Of a DNA stretch of 64,000 nucleotides, positions 25,401-33,024 are shown one piece after another (positions within the stretch are counted from its first letter, which is position 1; each line of letters begins with the position of its first letter). Under the pieces are notes generated by a model. That model saw only the letters and a program-made list of their open reading frames with translations, was not told where the DNA came from and ran no database searches. Position numbers and translations under genes: made by a program. The DNA is from Crocodylus rhombifer (lineage: Eukaryota; Chordata; Crocodylia; Crocodylidae): assembly GCA_038503035.1 (NCBI GenBank), contig JAVSML010025180.1, forward strand, positions 248,001 to 312,000, given 5' to 3'.

Positions 25401-28400
25401 GTGAGGAGTCGGGGCCCAGCAAAAAAAAATAGATTTTATAGAATCATAGAAAACTAGGGTTGGAAGGGACTTCAGGAGGTTATCTAGTCCAACCACCTGC
25501 TCAAAGCAGGACCATCCCCTACTAGATCATCCAAACTTAAGCTTTGTCTAGCAGGCTCTTAGAAACCTCCAAGAATGGAGATTCCACAACCTCTCTGGAT
25601 AAATTGTTCCAGTGTTTTACCACCATCCTAGTGAGAAAATTCTTCCTAATATCTAACCTAAACTTCACTTGCTGCAACTTCAGATGGTTGCTCCCTGTTC
25701 TCTTATCTGCCACTGCTAAGAACAGTCTAGCTCCATCCTCTTTTGAAAATCCCCTTCAGGTAGCTTTTCCAGGGACTGAGGTGAGGCTGACTGGTCTGTA
25801 GTTCTGTGGATCCTCCTTCTTCCCTTTCTTAAATATGGGAGAGATGTTTGTGGAGGAGTATCCATAACCACTAGAGTAGTGGTTCCCAAGTGAGGGATTG
25901 CAACCCTGAGTGGAGCTGTGAAACTTAAGGAGCCCCTAATTCCTTTTGAGCCTGCAATCACTCAGTATATTTACAATTAACAATGAATGTTTGGACTTAC
26001 TGCTCCTCATCTACCCTTGTGCCTTCAGTTACCCCATGGTGAGAGCTGAATTAAGACAGTTTATTCCTAAATGGCATGTGGCTTTAATCCTAGGTTAGCT
26101 TTTATTGACCACAGAGAAATTACTGGGACAACAGCATTTCATGTGCCCAAGTTAATAGGAGGGAAGGATTTGTCACACCTCAGATGTTCCATGGTAACTT
26201 TGTATTTGCTCCTACCTCATAGTGACTGAAAGCTGGGGAAACAGCCCTGTTTCACTCGAGTAAACTGCCCTGTTTAGTTCTCAGTGTGGGATAACAGTGG
26301 GCATGGGGACAGTTACCATGGAGCAGCTGGGTCATATTAAGTCCCTGCCTCCTGATAGTTCTAATATTATAAAAGCTTAAGTCTGTCTGTCTCTGTCTGT
26401 CCATAATGCTTTATTCGCACTCTGATTGGCTGACAAACAGCCAATCAGAGTGTGAACAAGTGTTCGAACAGGAGCTGGCAGCACGATGCAGTGCCTCCAT
26501 GATGGCGAGGATGGGGGCGGGGAGGGGAGATCAACAAAGCCCAACCTGCTCCCCCCCCCCCGCACCATCACTGCCGTCACCTGCAAGAAGTAAGGGTTGG
26601 GGGCGAGGCCAGCTCTGGTGGCCTCACCCCCCGCCTTCTACTATGTCATTGCTGCCTGCAGGGAGCAGGGCAGGGGGGCCAAGAGCAGTGGAGCAGATGG
26701 AACAGAGGAAGCGAGGCCAACAGTGCTCATCCCACTTGCCCTGCTCCCTGCAAATAGCAATGATGGAACGGAGGGTGGGGGCGGCCTCATCCCTCTCCTT
26801 ACTTCTTGCAGGTGACAGCAGTGACGGCAGTGGCGGCACAGGGTGGGAGTGGGGTGGGGATGCCATGAGGGTGGGGGGTGAGGCCACTGACCCTTCCATT
26901 GTCACTGCCTATAGGGCCCAACACGGGATGATGCAGCAGCGGTGGGGGGAGGAATGGGCCTGATGCGGGTTGGGGGAATAGTGGGTGTGCTGCGGTGGTA
27001 AGGGGAGGGAGGAGTGGGTCTGGGTCCCACACGGGGGTGGGGAGGAGACCGAGCCCAAGCCAGGGGAGAAAACAGCCCACTGAGGTGGTGGTGGGGAGCA
27101 GCAGGCCTGGCCCGACACAGCAGTGGCTGCAGGAGAGGAGGAGTGAGCCTCCTCTTCCCTTTGGTCTAGGTCCAGTCCTCCCCTCACCCCCCCTTTTCCC
27201 GCCCCCATCATCTCTGAGCCCACTCCTCCCATTCCCCTGCTGCTGCCGAGTTGGCCCCACTACTCCCCACAGCATGGCAGGCCAGCTTCTCCCCCCCTTG
27301 GGCCCAGTCCTCCCTTGCATCAGGCCTGGGCCCCCACCTCCCCTCCCCCCACCTCTGCAATGGGGAGGTGGGGAGCAGGCCTGGATCTCAAGCAGCAGGA
27401 GGTAAAGGGGGAGCAGGCCCACATGGGGTGGGCCATGGGCCTCTGTCCCTGCATGCATGCTTCCTTCCCCCCCCATCATTTGTGAAAGGCAGTTGGCTAG
27501 TTATAGGTAGATAAGCAGTAACTGGGTGCATCAGGTCATATGAAATTATGTAAGCTGGGACTCAAGAAAGTTTGGGAACTATTGCACTAACCTAATAGCT
27601 GTGAAATGCACTGGCAGTTATTTTGACTTTTTTTTCCCCTAAAGTAGTGATTCTCAGCCAGTGTGCCACAAGATTCTTTTAGGAGGCTACAGGGTCCCAA
27701 GAAATATTAGTACTGTGAGGTGTGAAAACACCTACATGATTCACAAGATAAACCCAAATATTTAAAACAGGAATCCATAGTGTCAAAAGTATCTTGATGT
27801 GTTTTGGTCTTTCCGAGTTCTTTGCAGCAGCAGAATTGTTCTATTATTTTTCTGGAGTCAAAAAATAAGTGAAAACTAAGAGCTGACATTTGCTAAGTCT
27901 GGCTTTTAGTCGAACAAGGGGTGCCTTGAATCTAAAAAGATTGAAAACCACTGCTCTAGAGCAAGGATAGCCAGCTTGTGGTATTGTGTGCCAGATCAGA
28001 GAGGGCAGAAAGTAGAAAAAAGCAGGGCAGCAGTTTGGGCAGGGAGCACAGGGTAGGAAATGAAAGAGAGAGTAGCAGATCAGGCAGGGGAAGAGAATTA
28101 GAGTGGCACTCAAGGAGTGTGCAGAGCTAATTTGTGGCAAGTCTCCCAAAAAAGGTTGACTTCCACTGCTCTAGAGAATGGCTTACCTAAAGGATAATAA
28201 TTTACTACTGTTCTGTTACTCTTGTAGCTAAAATGATGAAGGTCTTCCTGGTGGTCCAGGAATCAGCAGGAGAGCTTTGGGAGCAGAGGGAAGATAGTCA
28301 TCTTGTTCTCAGAGTGCATGCTGTGCCATACCGGCTGGGAGCAACAGTTACTTAGTCAGTCTTGCTCAGTCCCTGCAGCCATGGAATCAAGTCTTGTTGC

Positions 28401-31230
28401 TCTGTGGGAATGAGGTCAATCCAGAGACTGATCATAGGCAAGAGCTAGAGCATGCTCAGTACAGACAGTCTCCAGAGAATTAACAGCCAAACTTAAAATG
28501 TGTCCATTGAGTTTGTGAAAATTCCAGTATATTCATTGGCATATAACTTGAGCTGTCTTCAGTTTCAACAGCGCACTCCAATGCATAAAGGTGATAAAGC
28601 TTCATTAAAATAGATGTATACCAATTTGTTACAATGGACAGAATAAGTCTTTTTGGGGGGAAGGTGGCATATAAATATAATAAATAAAACTATTTTCCCA
28701 CTAATCTTATTCTTGAAACAGTTTTTGTGGAAACTATCTAGACTTACCCAGTCTGAGACCTATGCTCTGAATAGGAGTTTTCAGCTGGAACAGCTGAATT
28801 TTTTATAATGGAAGTTGAACAATTGTAGTTGAGCAATTGTAACTATAGGTGTTGCTACCTGCATTTCTTGTAATAGGGAACAATGGTGAGGTAGTTTGCT
28901 ATAAAGGAGTCCAGAGATGCAGGAATCCAGTTTGTGACAATTCAGATATTAGCACGTAAATTAGCTTTAGTTTAGCTTTTTGCTCCCGGATGCTGCCTTT
29001 TCAACTTGAATAACTATTCTCAGCTGACAGGATCAATATTTAATAAGTGTCTATTTTCCTTACCAAATAGAACAGTTCTCAGAGTCATTTCGGAAAAAAG
29101 TAAAGTAAAAATAGGGAGTTTACTGCATACTAGTTATGTCTCTAAAAAAAAGTAACTACGAATTTGTAGACAGAACATGAAAGCTTAATCAGTAACAAAA
29201 CTATGAACCACTCTATTTTCTGGACCTAAGGGAGATGTTTAAAATTGTAGATGTTCCATGATTCCAACTATGTCATATAAAAGCCATATTCTATCATAAC
29301 CTTAACATTTCATCCAGGATTATGATGTTTGTAATGTTTTAGGGGACTGAACTCAAAGTTGTACCAAAATCTTTAAAATCTAAGCCAATTTTTAAAGTGT
29401 TTTTTCAATCACTAACTTATTTCCACAATAATCTTATTTTGGCCTTTAACTTTATACTTTATAAACTCAGAAAATGGAATATATTTGTACAAATGTATTG
29501 GATAGACTTTTGTATATACATATGATCTTGAAAGCTATTTCTGAAAATTTGTCATTATATGTTATCATTTAACCCAATTTTTAAATCGTTTTCTTCCATA
29601 TAGAGCAGATGGAGGAGTCAGTAACAATAGTTTTATAATGCAAATGACTTCTGACTTAATTAATAAGAAAATAGACAAGCCAGTAAACACAGATGCGTCT
29701 TGTCTTGGAGCAGCATTTTTAGCAGGTCTTGCTTTGGGTAAGTATACTTGCTCCTTTCTGTCAAAATACCTGTTTAGTAGGGGGTTTTTTCCTACCTAAT
29801 ACATACATTGGTAAATGAAAAAAGTCAGTAGAACCTGTACATGGCTTTTCCATTCTTTGATTTTTCCAGTCATAAATTCTCCTCAAAGAATCAGGTGTCC
29901 CCCTTCACATTTTCTGTGCCACCTGGAAATCTAAGATCAGTAATACTTAACTCAGTGGTTCCTAACCTTTCTCCCCAGCCACCCCATTTCTAATCTAACC
30001 CCAAAATCTATAATTGAATTTCTGTGGGGCTCCACTCTGTTTGGGAACCAATGACTTAATTCTTATGTAGTACTCTTCATCCACACAATATTTAATGAAA
30101 ACACAAGTTTAGGGTACAAATACAAAAGCTAAATTAATGGACCAGTACATTTTTAATGCTTCAGCTTTGCAAACGCTTGTTTGCTTAACTGTGTATAAGA
30201 AGGCTCCCTGAAGTCAGTCACAATGTTAGGCCGTATGTCCACATAGGATTATGGTTTAAATTTGTAATCTGAGTAATTTAGAAAATCATTTATTAAAATG
30301 TGACAGCTAGAAGGAAAATAAGTGGAATCCAATTAATTGAATATTAGCAGAAAAAGATTCAACTTCAGTAAGACAGTCTCTATCTACTCACCAGGCTCCA
30401 GTGAAAACCAAGTATTGTCAATTATGCAATGATCTTTATTAATGGACATTTGTAGTAATATATTTTGTTTGTGGATCTTCACTTAATTTGTTTAGAAATG
30501 TGAATAATAAAAAGCTAAAATATTTAAAAAGCATAAATTAATATAAGAATTATTCAGTCACTAAAATAGTGTAAGGAAACCATGTGAAAGCACACAAAGA
30601 ATTCTTTACTACATTATTTTTAGATAAAATATATTTGATAGAATCCATAGATTTGACAAAGGCTTTTTAGGTAATACTGAGTATGATTTGCCATCTATCC
30701 ATTCTTTCAAGTAAGACAGTAGGAAAATGACCAGTGTTTATCTTCATTCCCCTGGGTATCCCTTGAGAGGCACTAGAGTCTGCTGTTCCTATGGCTCACC
30801 TTCCTAGAATTGACAGAACCTACATGAACGTCACTGTACTAAAGCTGTTTCTTGAAAACCAGCTTAGTGAAACAGATGTACTGTTTTGTCAGGGTTCCCA
30901 GTTAAGTGGATTTAGTTGGAACAGATTCAGACTGTAAAAATGTGCATCCACTTCATAAAAAAAAAAGTTTTTTTAATTAATTAGGAAATCATAATTCTTT
31001 ATTATGCTTCTAAATTGGGTCTATTGGGAATAAAACTCTGCAATTCAACAACACACTATTTGCAACTGGGCTTGAGAATGAGCTTTGTGTTTGTAGGGGT
31101 TTGGACTGACAAAGAACAACTAAAGAAACTGAGGCGAACTGAAGTAGTTTTTGAGCCACAAAAGGACTTGAGAGAATACAAACTTGCTATGGATAGCTGG
31201 ATACAAGCAGTACAACGTTCCCTGCATTGA
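1355..31230 (+). CDS. GK5: GK5, putative glycerol kinase 5, 3' part of gene (six exons, C-terminal 209 aa)
   Basis: Six + strand blocks bordered by AG acceptors and GT donors join without a frame break and spell the C-terminal part of an FGGY carbohydrate kinase. The joined CDS is 632 nt including the stop; its first two bases complete a codon begun in an upstream exon outside the window. FGGY kinases transfer phosphate from ATP to a polyol or sugar; GK5 is an atypical glycerol kinase paralogue (about 529 aa in human, from memory), so roughly 40% is present. The visible part covers the C-terminal ATPase-fold domain, including the glycine-rich RADGGVSNN segment typical of the nucleotide site. 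Residue strings such as [34 protein letters not shown] and ADGGV match GK5 more closely than GK/GK2. No internal stop or broken splice site is seen, so the gene looks functional. N-terminal exons must lie upstream. Confidence 0.93.
2249..2513. mobile_element. hAT-like MITE, degraded
   Basis: Left end CAGTGATTCTCAACCAG; right end reads CCAGTTGAGAATCACTC, its imperfect inverse. No convincing 8-bp duplication (CATAGAA vs TGTTGAA flanks). The interior has no coding capacity. Confidence 0.5.
3310..4690. repeat. Unclassified GC-rich segment, possibly an old LTR or other dispersed repeat
   Basis: About 1.2 kb of purine-biased, GC-richer sequence (many AGGG/GGCAGG words) inside AT-rich intron, interrupted by the MITE at 3650-3827. 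Open frames on the minus strand (3880-4583) have low-complexity composition and no recognisable domain. I do not recognise the element. Confidence 0.3.
3650..3827. mobile_element. hAT MITE, 178 bp, with perfect 8-bp target duplication
   Basis: Terminal inverted repeat CAGTGGTCTCCAAA at 3650-3663, inverse at 3814-3827. Flanked by ATCTAGAG at 3642-3649 and again at 3828-3835. The size of the duplication and the TIR type define a hAT element; the interior is non-coding. Confidence 0.85.
4765..4835 (+). mobile_element. Small CR1-like fragment
   Basis: Encodes [16 protein letters not shown], resembling the [13 protein letters not shown] stretch between endonuclease and RT in the better CR1 copies (for example at 8760-8790 on the minus strand). 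Very short and old. Confidence 0.35.
5158..5196 (+). repeat. Retroposon-like 3' tail (AATAAATAAATAA)
   Basis: GGATGGCCTATAAATTGAAT followed by short A-rich tetramer repeats looks like the 3' end of a LINE/SINE family. A related tail is at about 28660-28690. The family was not identified. Confidence 0.3.
5327..5336. other. Assembly gap (10 Ns)
   Basis: Ten N between a G run and a (TA)n run at 5337-5350. A simple-sequence junction probably blocked assembly; the true length is unknown. Confidence 0.97.
5745..5800. mobile_element. hAT family B right-end remnant
   Basis: CCTTGAGTCTAAAAAGGTTG followed by AAAACTACTG resembles the right terminus of the elements at 19261-19568 and 27645-27953 (GCCTTGAATCTAAAAAGATTG...). 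Only the end survives. Confidence 0.45.
6181..6275 (+). CDS. GK5: GK5 coding exon
   Basis: Acceptor TTACAG ends at 6180; donor GTAAAA starts at 6276. It reads [20 protein letters not shown] followed by [12 protein letters not shown], and ends on a codon boundary. The VxFVPSFxGLxAP-type stretch is a conserved FGGY segment near the substrate cleft. Confidence 0.92.
7053..10003 (-). pseudogene. CR1 ORF2 remnant: AP-like endonuclease and reverse transcriptase
   Basis: The minus strand opens with [14 protein letters not shown] and VGVTETW (endonuclease N-terminus); one in-frame TGA (9722-9724) then interrupts it. It continues as [30 protein letters not shown] and MGDLNFPDI (endonuclease core), a linker with [15 protein letters not shown], and the RT with [47 protein letters not shown] and [13 protein letters not shown]. 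Frame changes occur between endonuclease and linker, linker and RT, and just before FADD. No ATG was found at the ORF2 start. Function if intact: target-primed reverse transcription of CR1 RNA. Confidence 0.85.
10006..11052 (-). pseudogene. CR1 ORF1 remnant: coiled coil plus SGNH/GDSL esterase domain
   Basis: The first ATG on the minus strand at 11052 starts a frame beginning [10 protein letters not shown]; the middle part (about 10.87-10.75 kb) encodes a heptad-like [18 protein letters not shown] coiled coil in another frame. The esterase domain follows in the original frame: block I IGDSILRG with the nucleophile Ser codon at 10489-10491, a GxHDAARR block near 10320, and block [10 protein letters not shown] with Asp at 10084-10086 and His at 10075-10077. 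CR1 ORF1 proteins are known to carry an esterase domain. Damage: frameshifts before 10505 and about 10.9 kb, a TGA just before GDS and a TAA before the second block. The stop TAG at 10006-10008 lies right beside the ORF2 frame. Confidence 0.8.
11480..13650. other. GK5: GK5 intron, no exon or clear element
   Basis: AT-rich intronic DNA with a few short open frames of biased composition and no domain. The first 100 bp may still belong to the 5' end of the preceding CR1. Confidence 0.4.
13656..15045 (-). mobile_element. 5'-truncated CR1 LINE, older subfamily (RT to 3' end)
   Basis: The 3' terminal motif TCATAGAATCATAGAA is at the low-coordinate edge. The minus strand encodes RT in two long frames: 14974-14234 with [44 protein letters not shown] and SADDTN (F to S before the catalytic ADD), and 14237-13743 with the C-terminal region ending in [12 protein letters not shown]. 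It is truncated at about 15045 at the start of the RT. Different from the 7.0-11.4 kb subfamily in 3' sequence and RT. Confidence 0.88.
15046..16345. other. GK5: GK5 intron, nothing recognised
   Basis: AT-rich intron between two CR1 pieces. No exon, tRNA or transposon end could be supported. Confidence 0.4.
16346..16850 (+). mobile_element. CR1 3' tail split by a hAT element
   Basis: GAGCAGGGTGTTTGACTAGA (16355-16373) and CCTCCTGAGGTCCCTTTCAG...TTCTATGAT (16810-16845) together form the ordinary CR1 3' terminus in + orientation. The gap is filled by the element at 16375-16799. Only the last 75 bp or so of the CR1 are present. Confidence 0.7.
16375..16799. mobile_element. hAT MITE, 425 bp, inserted in CR1 tail
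   Basis: Left end CAGTGGTTCTCAAC, right end TTGAGAAATTCTG (imperfect inverse). Flanks GACTAGAT (16367-16374) and GACTAGCT (16800-16807) match at 7 of 8 bases. GC-rich interior without domain; an open frame covering it on the + strand is not a gene. Confidence 0.75.
17440..19010. mobile_element. hAT-like element, 1.57 kb, perfect 8-bp duplication, internal direct/inverted repeats
   Basis: CCCTAAAC occurs at 17432-17439 and 19011-19018. The ends CAGGGGCGGGGAG and TGCCCACTCCTA are imperfect inverse repeats. Inside, a unit beginning GCTGGTGCTGAGCATGGG occurs directly at 17856 and 18512 and inverted near 18193; CCACTCGCAGCCCA-type words also alternate in orientation. A poly-G run lies at about 18807-18822. 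Long frames here (up to 267 codons) overlap in all directions, contain repeated low-complexity peptide and have no domain, so they are not called. Confidence 0.75.
19261..19568. mobile_element. hAT family B element, copy 1 (about 310 bp)
   Basis: GTGATTCTCAACCAGGATGC at the left end, GAAGTTGAGAACC at the right. The interior (ATGATTCACAAAATAAACCC, ACTAGTGAAAGCTAAGAACT) aligns along its length with 27645-27953, which establishes a dispersed family. No duplication could be defined for this copy. Confidence 0.65.
20152..21940. repeat. Composite GC-rich repeat region, possibly one large hAT-like element
   Basis: Begins CAGGGATAGGCAACCCCTGG (hAT-like end) and stops near 21935 with GATTGAGCACCACTG, which could be the inverse end; no matching 8-bp flanks. 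Contains 860 bp of GC-rich sequence (20250-21110), the pyrimidine tract and a further 400 bp. The open frames of 60-174 codons overlap on both strands without domains. Confidence 0.35.
21127..21513. repeat. Long polypyrimidine/polypurine tract
   Basis: Nearly 390 bases of almost pure C/T on the + strand, built from CTTTT, TCTCTT and TTTCTC words with only a few purines. The predicted frames here are strings of Phe/Leu/Ser and are artefacts of composition. Confidence 0.9.
21945..23073. other. GK5: GK5 intron, nothing recognised
   Basis: AT-rich intron leading into the 23074 exon acceptor; a T/A-rich stretch with no transposon ends. Confidence 0.4.
23074..23177 (+). CDS. GK5: GK5 coding exon
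   Basis: Acceptor TTTTAG ends at 23073; donor GTACTG starts at 23178. It reads [20 protein letters not shown], then [15 protein letters not shown]. It follows a 16.8-kb intron that carries most of the transposons of the left half. The HLVRAxLESIAF helix is highly conserved in glycerol kinases. The final AG is completed by A of the next exon (Arg). Confidence 0.93.
23521..23546 (+). repeat. (AAAC)n microsatellite
   Basis: Six or so tandem AAAC units in GK5 intron. No other feature in the 23178-24295 intron. Confidence 0.85.
24296..24355 (+). CDS. GK5: GK5 coding exon (60 nt)
   Basis: Acceptor AAAG ends at 24295, donor GTATGT starts at 24356. It reads [19 protein letters not shown] and ends with CG, completed by A of the next exon to Arg. 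It is a small exon, recognisable only through the matching frame and neighbours. Confidence 0.9.
25437..25845 (-). mobile_element. CR1 fragment with a large internal deletion
   Basis: 3' end motif ATAGAATCATAGAA at the left edge. From 25440 to about 25763 it follows the 3' part of the CR1 at 13656-13983. It then jumps at AGGTAGCTTTTCCAGGGACT to the start-of-RT region corresponding to about 14970-15040 of that copy. About 0.98 kb of RT is missing, leaving both element ends. Confidence 0.8.
25877..27584. mobile_element. Large hAT-like element (1.7 kb), GC-rich core
   Basis: Left TAGTGGTTCCCAAGT, right TTTGGGAACTATTG. Flanks CACTAGAG (25869-25876) and CACTAACC (27585-27592) agree only in the first five bases. 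The core from 26453 to 27480 is GC-rich and purine/pyrimidine skewed with many short repeats; the long frames on both strands are compositional. It carries the hairpin at 26418-26452, so the core may be a separate insertion. Confidence 0.5.
26418..26452. repeat. Perfect hairpin, 15-bp stem with inverted CCAAT boxes
   Basis: CACTCTGATTGGCTG, five-base loop ACAAA, CAGCCAATCAGAGTG. Each arm holds an ATTGG/CCAAT core. It is preceded by a (GTCT)n-like run at 26383-26400. Confidence 0.9.
27645..27953. mobile_element. hAT family B element, copy 2
   Basis: TAGTGATTCTCAGCCAG at the left end, GATTGAAAACCACTG at the right. Flanked by CCCTAAAG (27637-27644) and CTCTAGAG (27954-27961), 6 of 8 identical. 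Homologous along its length to 19261-19568. Confidence 0.7.
27962..28168. mobile_element. hAT family A element, copy 2, perfect CTCTAGAG duplication
   Basis: CAAGGATAGCCAGC...GGTTGACTTCCACTG, flanked on both sides by CTCTAGAG (27954-27961, 28169-28176). It sits immediately beside the family B copy, sharing the target octamer with it. Confidence 0.8.
28177..29603. other. GK5: GK5 intron
   Basis: AT-rich intron; an A-rich retroposon-like tail at about 28660-28690 is the only repeat signal. It ends at the 29604 exon acceptor. Confidence 0.4.
29604..29737 (+). CDS. GK5: GK5 coding exon with nucleotide-binding glycine motif
   Basis: Acceptor TATAG ends at 29603; donor GTAAGT starts at 29738. It starts with [20 protein letters not shown], continues through a [12 protein letters not shown] linker and ends [14 protein letters not shown], the family pattern in which DGG...N.F.MQ.xxD forms part of the ATP pocket and GAAxLAGLAxG is the following conserved helix. 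The last base joins GG of the final exon. Confidence 0.95.
29953..30053. mobile_element. hAT MITE, 101 bp
   Basis: Left CAGTGGTTCCTAACC, right TTTGGGAACCAATG. Flanks ACTTAACT (29945-29952) and ACTTAATT (30054-30061) match at 7 of 8. The shortest hAT-type element in the window. Confidence 0.75.
30062..31096. other. GK5: Last GK5 intron, distal part
   Basis: No repeat or exon recognised; contains A/T runs near 30957-30985 and the acceptor of the terminal exon. Confidence 0.4.
31097..31230 (+). CDS. GK5: GK5 terminal coding exon with stop
   Basis: Acceptor TTTGTAG ends at 31096. It reads [20 protein letters not shown], then [15 protein letters not shown]...VQRSLH, with TGA at 31228-31230. The C-terminal tail is charged and of normal length for the family apart from a few missing terminal residues relative to the human protein as I remember it. 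Confidence 0.94.
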
Positions 31231-32304
31231 TACAGATGAACATAGTAATAATGGCTTTTTTTAAATGGACTACTTCTGCTAAACCTTGGAATTTAGAGGA
31301 CATAACCAACATTTCCTGTGGCATATACACTAGGTCCTGCCATATGTCAAGAGCCTTCCCACTGCTATAAAATTATTTACTACTACATATTGAACCATCC
31401 TACCCTTCTTATTACACCTCTTTATGATCTGCAGCAGCTCTGCTCCTTCAGTGAACTCCATAGAGGTAGCTCACATGATTGAATATTACTGCCATGTATC
31501 AGTGAGGGAGTGGTTACTGGGTCAGGGGATTCTTACTCTAATCATCAGGCAAGGAAGAAGCTATGGGAGAGGTGACAAAGGATGCTTCTTGTTTGCCTTT
31601 GTCAGACTGAAATTTGATAAATATGTTCTGTAGTGGGCTTCACTTTAAGATCACTTTCAAACTGAAGCTGGTATAGAATATCACTGTCTAACTATTACAA
31701 GGGCATTTATTTTCTATGAAGGGCTCTCTAAATTGGAATTTACTTCCCTTGATCTGAAAAAGCCTGGATTTGATATCCTTTAGGGTATGCAGTAGGTAAT
31801 CTATTTTTCTGGGCATTTCTGGGAGGAGGAGTTTTTTTTCCTTATGGTAGATATTACTCTGTGAATTCACCCCTCTTGACTGTGGTGTATTAGATCATAT
31901 TTTGACAGCCTATTTGCATAAGGAGGCTTTTGTTCATAGTGCGTGTTATGGCATTATGATTCCTAGGCCTTAGACAAGCAATATTGTAAGTCAAAATATA
32001 AAAGTGAACACTGATCAATACTAAATACCAGTACTTTGTCCCCAAATTTTTGTAGCTAATGGTTTCCATCTGATACATTAATTTAATTTTGTAATAAAAC
32101 ACATCATTTTGCACTTTGTGAATTAATACAAATACTGTTAAAAGTCATTACAAGTACTGTGTCATTTAAAAAATGTCTGTAGCAATATTAATATTTTCAA
32201 AGCCATTATTATTGTGCTAAAGCTGAAACAAATGTGTCTATTTTTTTAATAATTACTTTATTGATACTGTTTTTAAAACTGGAATAAAAGAACTAATGAA
32301 TAAA
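31231..32304 (+). other. GK5: GK5 3' UTR with candidate poly(A) signals
   Basis: No other gene lies here. AATAAA hexamers follow the stop at 32093-32098, 32283-32288 and 32299-32304. The region is AT-rich and free of recognisable transposons, as a retained 3' UTR would be. Which signal is used cannot be told from sequence alone. Confidence 0.5.
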
Positions 32305-33024
32305 TTATATAGAAAGCTGTTATTCAAACCAGCATCTAATGATAATTTAGAGTCTTTATGTTTTGTTATAATTTCCTTTTTCCAAGAATGTGTGTGCATG
32401 ATGTATTTATATTCAGTTTTACCTAATCTGGATTGAATCAAACTAGCTATATTTGTGGAAATGCTGTTCTTTGGTTCTGTTTCACATTAGGAATTCAGTG
32501 TTCGAAGACAGAACCTCTCTCTCCTAGAAGATCTGTATCCTGGTGTGAGGGGGAGATGGGTAGACATGAAGCTAGCTAACACAGACAGAGACTGAATTTG
32601 AGTAACTCGCAACTGGTCAAAAATCCAGTACAGTGTGTTTCCATCTTGTGCTTCAAAATGAAAGCTTCTGTTTAAGAAAGAACCAGACTCTTCAGCTTAA
32701 CAAGATTGCTTTGTATCATGTCCTGAAACTGAAGAGGAGACTACTGGAAAACTTTCTTCTATGCGGAATCCTTTTAGGTCTAAAGGTGAGAGAGGCTATT
32801 TTATTGCCATCCAAAACAGCTGCTGCTTCTTCCATCAGCATAATGGAATGAGAAGGCCTGCTGGAAAGTAAACAGGGAGCAACTGTGTGCCATTAACTTG
32901 CATCCCTGATTTGAGCTGGGTCCCTAACACTGAAAGGAAAAGCCAAAGTTGGTCCCTACATCTTCCCTTCTTCCACTCTGTTAAATGTCAATATTGTTAA
33001 TCTTCCAGTACTGTTCAAAATGCA

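Noticed and set aside
26799..27479. 226-codon minus-strand frame rich in Gly/Pro
   Set aside because: Composition-driven in a low-complexity GC-rich repeat; equally long frames exist on the other strand.
31015..31230. Open frame starting upstream of the last GK5 exon
   Set aside because: The first 82 bases are intron; the AG at 31095-31096 and the phase from the previous exon fix the exon start at 31097.
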